A stretch of DNA of 64,000 bases from JBMNQH01 sp050944035 (GTDB lineage Bacteria; Bacillota; Clostridia; Oscillospirales; Oscillospiraceae): the NCBI GenBank assembly GCA_050944035.1, contig JBMNQH010000006.1:62001-126000 (forward strand), written 5' to 3'. Made by a program: the position numbers and the translations under genes. The first letter of the stretch is position 1, and every line of letters begins with the position of its first letter. This document shows positions 25,559-34,603 of the stretch, one piece after another. The notes beneath the pieces are model-generated. The model saw nothing but the letters and a program-made list of their open reading frames with translations, made no database searches and was not told where the DNA came from.

Positions 25559-25781
25559 AAAAATAGCCTTTATTTCAGAATAAAACCAGAATATATGGAA
25601 AAACCCGCCCTGTCAAGTGTACCAGCCGTACTTTACGGGTTGTGTTTGTAACTTTAATGTAAACGAATTCTGACATCGGTTGACAAGGTGGGATTTTTGG
25701 ATATATTAAGAATTATTAAACAAAAAAGATTGTTACATTGCATACCATGGCGGGGATTGTAACAAGAAAGGGAGCATACTT

Positions 25782-26177
25782 ATGCGGTATCGTTTGATGC
25801 GGTTTATGGCAGGACGCAATGGTCTGGATTCACTGAACCGTTTTTTGCTGGGTGTTTGTATTGTCGTTGTGCTGTTCAACCTGTTTCTTCGATCGGCTGT
25901 TTTCAGTATTCTCGGATATCTGCTTCTGATTCTGGTCTACTTTCGAATCTTTTCTCGGAACCTGGCAAAGCGTGGGGCGGAGAATCAGCGATATCTGCGG
26001 TATCAAAATTCCTTTTTGCATTGGAAACACCAACTGACAGAGCGCTTCCGTCAGCGAAAAACCCATCGTTTTTACCGCTGTCCAGCCTGTCATACCAATC
26101 TTCGTGTACCAAAAGGAAAGGGGAAAATCTTTATTCGCTGCCCCAAGTGCGGGGAAGGCTTTGAACGGAAAACTTAA
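25782..26177 (+). CDS. Membrane protein with C-terminal zinc ribbon
   Basis: 131 residues: two adjacent hydrophobic segments (FLLGVCIVVVLFNLFL and AVFSILGYLLLILVYF), a basic stretch rich in Arg/Gln, then a zinc ribbon with YRCPACHTNLRVP and RCPKCGEGF. Ribosome site AAAGGGAG before ATG; a promoter TTGACA-17-ATATTA can be drawn about 65 bases upstream. Function unknown; conserved in Clostridia as far as I recall. Followed on the same strand by the DUF5685 gene. Confidence 0.8.
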   Translation: MRYRLMRFMAGRNGLDSLNRFLLGVCIVVVLFNLFLRSAVFSILGYLLLILVYFRIFSRNLAKRGAENQRYLRYQNSFLHWKHQLTERFRQRKTHRFYRCPACHTNLRVPKGKGKIFIRCPKCGEGFERKT

Positions 26178-26270
26178 TTTTTAAAAAGTCTCTGTCGGCA
26201 CTTGTGATCGTTGGAAATCAATGGTAAACTAAATAGTATCATAAAATGCTGTTGCACACAGGGGACGAGT

Positions 26271-27098
26271 ATGTTCGGGTATGTCATTGCAAATCAAGAA
26301 TCGCTTTCCGAGTCGCAGTTTGCGCGGTATAAAGGGGCTTACTGCGGCTTGTGCCGTGCGTTGAAGGTGCGGTATGGCAGCATCGGTCGTATGGCGTTGA
26401 CCTATGATATGGTGTTCTTGCTGTTGGTATTGGGTTCCCTTTATGAGCCGGAAGAGCAGAACGGATCTGAGCGCTGTATCGCCCATCCCATCAAGGTGCA
26501 TGGGTATTGGACTACAGAACTGACCGATTATGTTGCAGATATGAGCATTGCCCTGGCATACTGTAAACAGATGGACGATTGGTATGACGAGAAAAAGGCA
26601 AGCAGCTGGCTGGGTTCCAGATTGTTTCTGTCCTATTATCGTGCTGTTCAGAACCGTCATCCAGCGCGTTGCGAAGAGATTGAAAAGCAACTCCACGCAT
26701 TGACAGCGATTGAACAGGCAGGTATTCCAGCACCGGATGACGGTGCCAATTGCTTTGGTCAATTGCTGGGAAGTCTGTTTGTCTGGAAACAGGATCGCTG
26801 GGCGGATATCTTATATGAGACAGGTTGTGCGCTGGGGCGTTTTATTTATATTATGGATGCCTGCATGGATCTGGAGTCCGACCGGAAACACAGCAGATAT
26901 AATCCGATGGCCGGAAAAGATACGACGGAATTCGAATCGATTCTGACCATGCTGATTGGAGACTGTGCGTTGGAGTTTGAAAAACTTCCATTGGTGCAGG
27001 ATCTTGATATTTTGCGAAACATTCTGTATTCCGGTGTTTGGACGCAGTACCGGATGGCGCAGAAAAACAATGAAAAGAAAGGCAATATGGAACCATGA
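26271..27098 (+). CDS. DUF5685 family protein
   Basis: 275 residues starting MFGYVIANQESLSESQFARY, with the Cys pair YCGLCRALK and an all-helical body: LTYDMVFLLLVLGSLYEPE, ALAYCKQMDDWYDEK, GRFIYIMDACMDLESDRK and RYNPM. The D-DW and D-x-x-x-D-x-x-D helices recall isoprenoid-type helical bundles, but this is only an impression. GGGGACGAG precedes the chosen ATG. Overlaps the DnaJ-like gene by four bases (ATGA), implying a joint role. Confidence 0.85.
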   Translation: MFGYVIANQESLSESQFARYKGAYCGLCRALKVRYGSIGRMALTYDMVFLLLVLGSLYEPEEQNGSERCIAHPIKVHGYWTTELTDYVADMSIALAYCKQMDDWYDEKKASSWLGSRLFLSYYRAVQNRHPARCEEIEKQLHALTAIEQAGIPAPDDGANCFGQLLGSLFVWKQDRWADILYETGCALGRFIYIMDACMDLESDRKHSRYNPMAGKDTTEFESILTMLIGDCALEFEKLPLVQDLDILRNILYSGVWTQYRMAQKNNEKKGNMEP

Positions 27099-27712
27099 TC
27101 AAAGATCCCTATCAGGTTCTGGGCGTTTCCCGTGATGCATCGGATGATGAGATCAAGGCGGCGTACCGAAATCTGGCGAAAAAATATCATCCTGACCTGA
27201 ATCCCGGGGATGCAGCCGCAGCGCAGAAAATGAATGAGATCAATGCGGCCTATGACCAGATCAAAAGTCCCAAACAGAATACAACGTATGAAAGTTATAG
27301 CGGCGCTGCCGGACAGAGCTATGGCGGGCAAAGCTATGATGGAGACAGCACAGCATCTGCTTTGCAGGCGGCACGGCATTATATCCAGATTGGATATTAC
27401 CAGCAGGCATTGGTTGCGTTAAACGGCGCGCAGACACGCGATGCCGAATGGTATTATCTCAGCGCCATTGCCAATCATAACCTGGGAAACCGGATCACGG
27501 GTTTGGAACATATTCAGCGCGCCGTTTCCATGGAACCAAACAATCCGGAATATCAGCGTGTGCTTGCCCAGATTCAAAATGGCGGCAATATGTATAGCAA
27601 TTTTAATCAGGCGTTTTCTATGAACATGGGAACTTCGACCCGATTCTGCCTTGGAATTGTTGCGGCGAATATTCTGTGTCGGTTTTTTGGAATTCCGTTT
27701 ATCTGCTGTTGA
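27095..27712 (+). CDS. J-domain protein with TPR-like C-terminal part
   Basis: 205 residues. J domain at 1-65: DPYQVLGVSRDASDDEIKAA and the Hsp70-activating HPD in KKYHPDLNPGD. After a Gly/Ser/Tyr linker, residues about 90-165 form TPR-like helices (YYQQALVALNGAQTRDAEWY, IQRAVSMEPNNPEYQR). The C-terminus is hydrophobic with CRFFGIPFICC. It is not a full DnaJ: no zinc domain. Likely a co-chaperone dedicated to the upstream DUF5685 protein. Confidence 0.88.
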   Translation: MIKDPYQVLGVSRDASDDEIKAAYRNLAKKYHPDLNPGDAAAAQKMNEINAAYDQIKSPKQNTTYESYSGAAGQSYGGQSYDGDSTASALQAARHYIQIGYYQQALVALNGAQTRDAEWYYLSAIANHNLGNRITGLEHIQRAVSMEPNNPEYQRVLAQIQNGGNMYSNFNQAFSMNMGTSTRFCLGIVAANILCRFFGIPFICC

Positions 27713-27829
27713 CGGGTTGTTCGCAAGTTTCCGTTTATTGGAAGAAGGACTTGAAAAAGCCAGAGAAATGTGCTACTCTGTCAAATAGTTTTCCTTTGGC
27801 AGATAGAGACCAAAAAAGGGTGTGATACT

Positions 27830-28207
27830 GTGCGAATTCAGGAATCTGCGGAAAATTATCTGGAAACCATTTTGATGCTATACCAGGCAAAGGGAGCGGT
27901 TCGATCCATCGATATTGTAAATGCATTGCAATTTTCCAAACCGAGTGTCAGCGTTGCAATGAAAAACTTCCGTGAAAATGGGTACATCCATATGGATACG
28001 GATGGCTATATTACATTGACGGATGCTGGACAGGAGATTGCCGAGCGGATTTATGAACGGCATCAGCTGTTGACTGAAATTCTGATCCGCCTTGGTGTCG
28101 ATGAAGAAACAGCGAAGAATGATGCCTGCCGTATTGAGCATGATCTCAGTGATCAGACCTTTGAGAAAATCAAGGACTATGTACGCAGACATGCGAATGA
28201 AAAATAA
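27830..28207 (+). CDS. DtxR/MntR-family metal-dependent regulator
   Basis: 125 residues, starting at GTG seven bases after AAGGGTG: VRIQESAENYLETILMLYQ, then the winged helix (VRSIDIVNALQFSKPSVSVAMKNF cut here for length by family) and the dimer domain ERIYERHQLLTEILIRLGV with metal-ligand-type ACRIEHDLSD. Such short members lack the SH3 domain and usually respond to manganese or iron. The downstream target is not adjacent. A strong terminator follows. Confidence 0.88.
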   Translation: MRIQESAENYLETILMLYQAKGAVRSIDIVNALQFSKPSVSVAMKNFRENGYIHMDTDGYITLTDAGQEIAERIYERHQLLTEILIRLGVDEETAKNDACRIEHDLSDQTFEKIKDYVRRHANEK

Positions 28208-28214
28208 GAATGAT

Positions 28215-28244
28215 GACTCCCCGGTTGAACCGGGGAGTCTTTTT
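28215..28244 (+). terminator. Terminator of the DtxR-type gene
   Basis: GACTCCCCGGTT pairs with AACCGGGGAGTC, then TTTTT. Confidence 0.92.
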
Positions 28245-28351
28245 GTATTATTAGATAGAGTGTTTTTATGAAGAAAGAATCAATTTATATACCGTTTATG
28301 AGACAAAGTGGAAAAACAGCTCTTTGCGCCAAGCAGGGGATATGATACTTA

Positions 28352-28894
28352 CTATTTGAGCATAAAATTTGCCCATTCTTCCGTATGGTCTTTATAATGT
28401 TCACTCCAGTACAGAAGTTTTTCAATATATTCCTGTTTGCGTTTTTCGATTGCTTCCCGACAATTGTCAATCCCATATTTCCGGACAATGGCTGTCAAAT
28501 CATAAATCGGAAAACCGATCGAATGCCCAGTCGTATGTACTACACTACAGGCTTGCCCTACTGCGTGACACAACGCAATATCCTCCAAAGACGATATCTC
28601 TTTGGCAAATGCATGACAGTTCAGAATCTCCCTTTTGGCTATTGGCATTTTCACCTTGCCATGTGCCCAAAATTTCGCTGTTTCCAATGCTGTTCTTGGC
28701 CGAGTTTCATTGGGATAGGTGGCTTCCAGTTTTTTTACAGTTTCTTCCGCAAGATCAAATGCCCACAATACCAATGCCTGGTGATTTTGTTTGTTGATGA
28801 CAAGAATGAGATCTTGCAAAAAATCACTCTCTTTAGAGAACAGAATTTGATTTTTTCGTTTCCATTTTTTGTGTACTTCGTTTACCCAATCCAT
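28352..28894 (-). CDS. Imm5-like putative immunity protein (orphan)
   Basis: 180 residues, helical, AT-richer than its neighbours. Segments DLILVINKQNHQALVLWAFD, YPNETRPRTALETAKFWAHG, KMPIAKREILNCHAFAKEIS and CHAVGQACSVVHTTGHSIGF match the pattern I associate with Imm5-type immunity proteins. No polymorphic toxin is next to it. Start is uncertain: GAGGAG lies 12 bases before the ATG at 28894 and abuts an in-frame ATG at 28906. A plain housekeeping role is also possible. Confidence 0.65.
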   Translation of the reverse strand: MDWVNEVHKKWKRKNQILFSKESDFLQDLILVINKQNHQALVLWAFDLAEETVKKLEATYPNETRPRTALETAKFWAHGKVKMPIAKREILNCHAFAKEISSLEDIALCHAVGQACSVVHTTGHSIGFPIYDLTAIVRKYGIDNCREAIEKRKQEYIEKLLYWSEHYKDHTEEWANFMLK

Positions 28895-29030
28895 ACGGCC
28901 GACCATCTCCTCAAATCCGTAGTTACCCTCTTATTTTATCATATCATTTTGTACGCATCAAGACACCTGATAACAGCAACAAAATGGAAATGACTTATTA
29001 CCGTTGAACAGAGGCAACGGGGTGGATTGC

Positions 29031-29059
29031 TTGAAAAAAGAGGAAATATGGGGTATACT
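29031..29059 (+). promoter_or_regulatory. uvrA promoter
   Basis: TTGAAA (29031-29036), 17-bp spacer, TATACT (29054-29059). No LexA/DinR box of the GAAC-N4-GTTC type is visible beside it. Confidence 0.75.
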
Positions 29060-29109
29060 AAATAGAAAACAAGTTTGCAAATTTCAATTGGACAAGGGAG
29101 GCATGTGCG

Positions 29110-31944
29110 ATGCAGGAAAGTATCCGTATTAAGGGCGCAAGGCAAAACAATTTAAAAAATATTGATCTTGAAATTCCGCGGGAAAAGCTGATTGTGTTTA
29201 CCGGCATCTCCGGCAGCGGTAAGTCCTCGTTGGCATTTGATACCATCTATGCAGAAGGGCAACGTCGTTATGTGGAATCCCTTTCCTCCTATGCGAGACA
29301 GTTTCTTGGCCAATTGGAGAAACCGGATGTGGATTTTATTGAAGGTCTGTCGCCGGCAATCTCAATCGATCAGAAAACGACCTCCCGCAATCCCCGTTCC
29401 ACGGTTGGCACGGTAACAGAAATCTATGATTATCTTCGTCTGCTCTGGGCTCGCATTGGAATCCCCCACTGCCCGAAGTGCGGCAAGGAAATCCGGAAGC
29501 AGAGCATCGATCAGATTGTAGATCAGATCTTGTCGTTGCCGGAGGGGACCCGGATTCAGATCATAGCCCCGGTTGTCCGCGCCAGGAAGGGTGAGTATGT
29601 CAAGGTGTTCGAGGACGCCAGACGCAGTGGATATGTCCGTGTTCTGGTGGACGGCAGCTTGTATGATCTCAGTGAAGAGATTCAGCTGGACAAGAACAAA
29701 AAGCATAACATTGGGATCATTGTGGATCGTCTGGTGATTCGGGATGATATTACGAGTCGTTTGACCGGATCAGTTGAGACGGCTTCTTCGCTTGCAGACG
29801 GAATTGTGATGGTCGATGTTGTGGGTGAAGAGCGGGAATTGTTGTTTTCCCAAAACTATGCCTGTGAGGACTGCGGGATCTCTATGGAGGAGATGACGCC
29901 TCGCATGTTCTCTTTTAACAACAGCTATGGCGCCTGTCCGAGCTGCAGTGGTTTGGGAAGTCAGCTGCAAATTGATCCGAAGCTGATTATTCCCAACCCA
30001 ACGCTGTCGATTTTGGAAGGCGGTATTACAGCAAGCGGCTGGGGCAATGCCAAAGGGGACACCATCTGTCGGATGTACTACGATGCCATTGCAAAAAAAT
30101 ACCATTTCAACTTGCACACGCCCATTGGAGAACTGAGCAATGAGGTGCTGAATGTGTTGATGTACGGTACCAAGGGTGAAAATCTGGTACTTAACTATGA
30201 ACGAGAAAATGGAAAGGGCGTGCTGCGGCAACCGTTTGAAGGCATTATCAACAACCTGGAACGCCGTTATCGTGAGACACAGAGCCCGGCCATGCGCGCG
30301 GAACTGGAGCAGTGTATGGATGAGCACCCCTGTCCCGTATGCCATGGACGCCGTCTGAAAAAAGAGGTGCTGGCGGTGACAGTTGGGGGTCTGAATATCA
30401 GCGAGTTTACCGATTTGTCGGTGGTCGAGGAACTGGCGTTTCTGGATCAGTTGCAATTGACGGAAAAGGAATTTGCCATTGCCAGACGGATTTTGAAGGA
30501 GATCCGTGACCGACTGCAATTTTTGGAGCGGGTCGGTTTACAGTATCTGACCCTTTCCCGTGCAGCGGGCACTCTGTCGGGCGGCGAGGCACAGCGGATT
30601 CGTCTGGCAACGCAGATTGGGTCGTCGTTGACCGGCGTCCTCTATATTCTGGACGAACCGAGTATCGGTCTGCACCAGCGGGACAATGAGAAACTGTTGG
30701 AGACAATGAAGCGGCTGCGGGATCTCGGCAATACGCTGATTGTGGTGGAACACGATGAGGATACCATGCGCGCGGCGGACTATGTGGTCGACATTGGACC
30801 CGGCGCGGGCGTACACGGCGGGGAAGTCATCTGTGCTGGAACACCGGAAGAAGTGATGGCGTGCGAAGGATCTTTGACTGCGGACTATCTCAGCGGTCGG
30901 AAAAAGATACCGGTACCCCAGAAGCGACGGGAGGGAAACGGCCACTGTCTGCGGCTGGTCGGCGCCTGTGAAAACAATCTGAAGAATATTACCGTAGAGA
31001 TTCCTTTGGGAAAGCTGGTCTGCGTGACCGGCGTTTCCGGCAGCGGAAAATCCACGCTGGTGAATGAACTGCTCTATAAAACATTGGCGGCAGAACTCAA
31101 CCGCGTCAAAGTGCGTCCCGGACACTATGACCATTTGGAGGGATTGGAGCATCTGGATAAGGTCATTGCCATCGATCAGAGCCCGATTGGCCGAACGCCC
31201 CGTTCAAATCCCGCAACTTATACAGGTCTGTTTACCGATATCCGGGAGCTGTTTGCCTCCACACAGGATGCGAAGCTGCGCGGCTATACCCCAGGGCGTT
31301 TCTCATTCAATGTCCGTGGCGGACGCTGTGAAGCCTGTGCCGGTGACGGCCTGTTGAAGATTGAAATGCATTTTCTGCCGGATGTCTACGTGCCCTGTGA
31401 TATCTGTAAGGGAAAACGCTATAACCGTGAGACACTGGAAGTGTATTATAAGGGAAAAAATATTGCGGATGTTCTGGAAATGACTGTGGAAGAGGCAATG
31501 GAGTTCTTTCAGAGTATTCCAAAAATCCGTGATCGTTTGCAGACACTGATTGATGTTGGCCTTGGATACCTCCGTCTGGGACAGGCTTCTACGACCCTGT
31601 CGGGCGGCGAAGCACAGCGCGTCAAGCTGGCCACGGAACTGAGCAGGCGCAACACGGGGCGAACCATCTATGTTCTGGACGAACCGACGACCGGTTTGCA
31701 TACTGCCGATGTGGACCGTTTGTTACAGATTTTAAACCGTCTGGTCGAGTCCGGCAGCACCGTTGTGGTCATCGAGCACAATCTGGATGTCATCAAGACG
31801 GCGGACCATATTATTGATCTTGGACCGGAGGGCGGTGACCAGGGCGGAGAACTTGTCTTTGAAGGAACACCGGAGGAATGTGTGCTGTGCGAGGCAAGTC
31901 ATACCGGTCAGTTCCTGAAACCGATTCTTGCACGCGATCGTTAA
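29110..31944 (+). CDS. uvrA: Excinuclease ABC subunit A
   Basis: 944 residues, full length. Two ABC ATPase halves: Walker A TGISGSGKSSLAFDT and TGVSGSGKSTLVNEL; signatures TLSGGEAQRIRLA and TLSGGEAQRVKLA; zinc modules CPKCGKEI, CEDCGISM with CPSCSGLG, and CEACAGDG with CDICKGKRYN. Recognises bulky DNA damage with UvrB. AGGGAGG precedes the ATG. No uvrB or uvrC in the window. Confidence 0.98.
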   Translation: MQESIRIKGARQNNLKNIDLEIPREKLIVFTGISGSGKSSLAFDTIYAEGQRRYVESLSSYARQFLGQLEKPDVDFIEGLSPAISIDQKTTSRNPRSTVGTVTEIYDYLRLLWARIGIPHCPKCGKEIRKQSIDQIVDQILSLPEGTRIQIIAPVVRARKGEYVKVFEDARRSGYVRVLVDGSLYDLSEEIQLDKNKKHNIGIIVDRLVIRDDITSRLTGSVETASSLADGIVMVDVVGEERELLFSQNYACEDCGISMEEMTPRMFSFNNSYGACPSCSGLGSQLQIDPKLIIPNPTLSILEGGITASGWGNAKGDTICRMYYDAIAKKYHFNLHTPIGELSNEVLNVLMYGTKGENLVLNYERENGKGVLRQPFEGIINNLERRYRETQSPAMRAELEQCMDEHPCPVCHGRRLKKEVLAVTVGGLNISEFTDLSVVEELAFLDQLQLTEKEFAIARRILKEIRDRLQFLERVGLQYLTLSRAAGTLSGGEAQRIRLATQIGSSLTGVLYILDEPSIGLHQRDNEKLLETMKRLRDLGNTLIVVEHDEDTMRAADYVVDIGPGAGVHGGEVICAGTPEEVMACEGSLTADYLSGRKKIPVPQKRREGNGHCLRLVGACENNLKNITVEIPLGKLVCVTGVSGSGKSTLVNELLYKTLAAELNRVKVRPGHYDHLEGLEHLDKVIAIDQSPIGRTPRSNPATYTGLFTDIRELFASTQDAKLRGYTPGRFSFNVRGGRCEACAGDGLLKIEMHFLPDVYVPCDICKGKRYNRETLEVYYKGKNIADVLEMTVEEAMEFFQSIPKIRDRLQTLIDVGLGYLRLGQASTTLSGGEAQRVKLATELSRRNTGRTIYVLDEPTTGLHTADVDRLLQILNRLVESGSTVVVIEHNLDVIKTADHIIDLGPEGGDQGGELVFEGTPEECVLCEASHTGQFLKPILARDR

Positions 31945-31995
31945 CAATCCGGACTGCGGCCTCATACTATGGGGTAAAAAGGAGGGCGCAGAGAT

Positions 31996-32319
31996 ATGAT
32001 TGTTCAAGTGGTCCTAGCGTTAGCAATCGCCGTGGCGCTGGCAGTTCTGATCTGGCTGCTCCGTGGCATCATGCTGACGCCGGTTCGGACCGGGCAAAAC
32101 CAACAGATTACGCTGGTTTTGCGCGTGACGGGAAACGCGAAGGAATTGGAACATACAGTGGATGGCCTTGCATGGCTGATTCAAAACGGAACCATCCCGG
32201 CGCACTTGATTTTGATGGACGATGGGATGGATGAGGAGACGAGAAAGGCAGCAGAGATTATCGTTGCGGATCTGGGTATCACCCTGTGTAGACCAGAAGA
32301 GGCGATGGAGCTGCTCTGA
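31996..32319 (+). CDS. Single-pass membrane protein, unknown function
   Basis: 107 residues: N-terminal transmembrane helix VVLALAIAVALAVLIWLLRG, then a compact cytoplasmic domain (TLVLRVTGNAKELEHTVDGL, HLILMDDGMDEETRKAAEII). AAGGAGGGCG precedes the ATG. It lies 17 bases upstream of recD2, with which it is probably co-transcribed. I recognise it only as a small protein common in Oscillospirales. Confidence 0.7.
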   Translation: MIVQVVLALAIAVALAVLIWLLRGIMLTPVRTGQNQQITLVLRVTGNAKELEHTVDGLAWLIQNGTIPAHLILMDDGMDEETRKAAEIIVADLGITLCRPEEAMELL

Positions 32320-32335
32320 CTGCGGGAGAGACAGT

Positions 32336-34555
32336 ATGGGAGCAAAAGAGAATCTGGTAGAGCTTTCCGGTACGGTCAGTGCCATTGTCTATCAGAACGA
32401 AGAAAATGGCTATACAGTACTGCGTTTGGAAACTGGAGATGGCGGACAGGTGACGGTAGTCGGCTGTCTGCCATTTGCAGCGCTTGGGGAACAGCTGATT
32501 ATCAGCGGCAACTGGACACGGCATCCATCCCATGGTGAGCAGTTCCAAGTTGTTTGGGCTGACCGCGTAATCCCAAGTGGAAAAGAGGCGATTTATACTT
32601 ATCTCGCATCTCGCGTGGTAAAAGGTGTGGGGCCGGCTACGGCGGCAATTCTGGTGGAAGCATTTGGAGATGATACGCTAGAAGTGTTGGAGCACCATCC
32701 GGAAAAGCTGGCGCAGCTGCGAGGCATCAGTACGAAGAAGGCAATGGAGATCTCGGAACAGTATCGCCGACAAATGGGGCTGCGCCGCCTGATGGAGTTT
32801 CTCAACCATTATGAATTGCGTCCACAGCTTGCAATGCGGTTGTACCAGTTTTATGGGGATGCCGCATTGGATGTCCTGAAGGAAAATCCCTATCTCCTTG
32901 CCGCAGATCACATCGGTGCAGACTTCAATGAAGCGGACAACCTTGCCATTCATCTAGGATTTGAGGATGATTCCCCCCAGCGGATTGCGGCGGCCGTGAT
33001 CTTTGAGCTGGTCTATAACAGTAGCAACGGGCACTGTTTTATCCCGCGGCATAAACTGATTGCGGCGACTTCCCAGCTGATTGGCGTCTCTGAGGAAGCC
33101 GTTTCTGAGGGAGTGGATGTCCTGATTGAGACTGGTGAAGTGGTCTGTGAACCGGTCGCCAATACGGAAGGCTGCTATTTGCAGCGTCTGCATACAGCAG
33201 AAGAGGAGACAGCACGGTATCTGGCCGAACGATCCGCAGAAATTCTGCATACAGAGTTAGATATTGAGACCCTAATTGACCGCATTGAGCGGGAAAATGA
33301 TATTACGTATGCACCAATGCAGCGGGAGTGTCTACGCGTTGCAGCACGGCGCAAACTGATGGTCATTACAGGCGGACCGGGTACCGGAAAAACTACAACG
33401 GTCCGCGGAATTTTGGCGCTGTTTGATGTACTTGGTCTGGAAACGCAGCTTGCGGCACCGACTGGCCGCGCTGCCCAGCGTATGAGCGAATTGACCGGGC
33501 GGGAAGCTGTAACCGTCCATCGTCTGCTGGAATGCGGGTTTTCGGGCGATGAGCGGGAACTGGTGTTTCGAAAGAATCACAAAGAGCGGCTCTCCTGTGA
33601 TGCGATTATTTTGGATGAAAGCTCCATGATTGATATCCCATTGATGTATGCACTGTTGGATGCGATGGGTGAGGATTGCCGCCTGGTGATGGTGGGAGAT
33701 GCCGATCAGCTTCCAGCGGTTGGACCTGGCAACGTATTTTCTGACATCATTCGCAGTAAGATTGTCGAAACCGTGCAGATTACAGAGATTTTTCGACAGA
33801 CGGCACAGAGCCGGATTGTAGAGAATGCGCACCTTATCAACCAGGGAATCCATCCCGACTTTCGCAACGGGGGTGACTTTTTCTTTTTACGCCGTAGGGA
33901 GTCCGATGATATTGTAAAAACCGTTGTGGAACTGTGTGCGACCCGTCTGCCCAACAACATGGGAATTCCACCGGAAGAAATTCAGGTACTGACACCCACC
34001 CGCCGTTACACCAGTGGAACCCAGAAACTCAATATGCGGTTGCAGGCAGCGCTCAATCCGCCGTCACCTGAAAAGGCAGAACGACGGTTTGGAGATAAGA
34101 TTTTCCGCGTGGGTGACCGTGTGATGCAGGTACGAAATAACTATGATATTTTGTGGTCTAAGGACGATGAAAGCGCGGGTATGGGAATCTTTAACGGGGA
34201 CATTGGGAAAATTGTTGCCATCAATCAGGAGGAAGAGCTGCTTGCCGTGGATTTCGACGGGAAACTGGCGGTCTACAGCGTGGAGATGCTGGGGGAACTG
34301 GAACACGCCTTTGCCATGACCATCCATAAATCCCAGGGCAGCGAATTCCGTGTGGTCATTCTTTGCGCCGGGCGGGGGGCGCCGATGCTCATGCATCGCG
34401 GGGTTCTCTACACCGGTGTGACCCGGGCGAGAGAACTGCTTGTTGTTGTCGGCGATGACCGGATCGTCGATCATATGATTGACAATTATCGGCAGACCAG
34501 ACGGTATAGTGGTTTGCGTTCTCGTCTGACAGCATTGCAAAACAAACTGATTTAG
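32336..34555 (+). CDS. recD2: ATP-dependent RecD-like DNA helicase (RecD2)
   Basis: 739 residues, superfamily 1B 5'-3' helicase. N-terminal OB-like part (SGTVSAIVYQNEENGYTVLR), HhH region (VKGVGPATAAILVEAFG), Walker A VITGGPGTGKTTTVRGI, Walker B AIILDESSMID, VMVGDADQLPAVGPGNV, and motif VI FAMTIHKSQGSEFRVV with TGVTRARELLVVVGD. The start is the ATG 13 bases after GGGAGAG begins; longer frames lie in the preceding gene. Not part of a RecBCD complex in Firmicutes; acts in repair. Confidence 0.95.
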   Translation: MGAKENLVELSGTVSAIVYQNEENGYTVLRLETGDGGQVTVVGCLPFAALGEQLIISGNWTRHPSHGEQFQVVWADRVIPSGKEAIYTYLASRVVKGVGPATAAILVEAFGDDTLEVLEHHPEKLAQLRGISTKKAMEISEQYRRQMGLRRLMEFLNHYELRPQLAMRLYQFYGDAALDVLKENPYLLAADHIGADFNEADNLAIHLGFEDDSPQRIAAAVIFELVYNSSNGHCFIPRHKLIAATSQLIGVSEEAVSEGVDVLIETGEVVCEPVANTEGCYLQRLHTAEEETARYLAERSAEILHTELDIETLIDRIERENDITYAPMQRECLRVAARRKLMVITGGPGTGKTTTVRGILALFDVLGLETQLAAPTGRAAQRMSELTGREAVTVHRLLECGFSGDERELVFRKNHKERLSCDAIILDESSMIDIPLMYALLDAMGEDCRLVMVGDADQLPAVGPGNVFSDIIRSKIVETVQITEIFRQTAQSRIVENAHLINQGIHPDFRNGGDFFFLRRRESDDIVKTVVELCATRLPNNMGIPPEEIQVLTPTRRYTSGTQKLNMRLQAALNPPSPEKAERRFGDKIFRVGDRVMQVRNNYDILWSKDDESAGMGIFNGDIGKIVAINQEEELLAVDFDGKLAVYSVEMLGELEHAFAMTIHKSQGSEFRVVILCAGRGAPMLMHRGVLYTGVTRARELLVVVGDDRIVDHMIDNYRQTRRYSGLRSRLTALQNKLI

Positions 34556-34556
34556 A

Positions 34557-34603
34557 CAAAACACCCGCTTCGGGACTTGGGAGTCATGGAGCGGGTGTTT
34601 TGC
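34557..34603. terminator. Terminator between recD2 and the lipase gene
   Basis: AAAACACCCGCT (34558-34569) pairs with AGCGGGTGTTTT (34590-34601). It includes the last codons of the lipase gene on the other strand. Confidence 0.85.

Noticed and set aside
28268..28345. 25-codon ORF after the DtxR-type gene (MKKESIYIPFMRQSGKT...)
   Set aside because: No ribosome site, follows a terminator, too short to judge.
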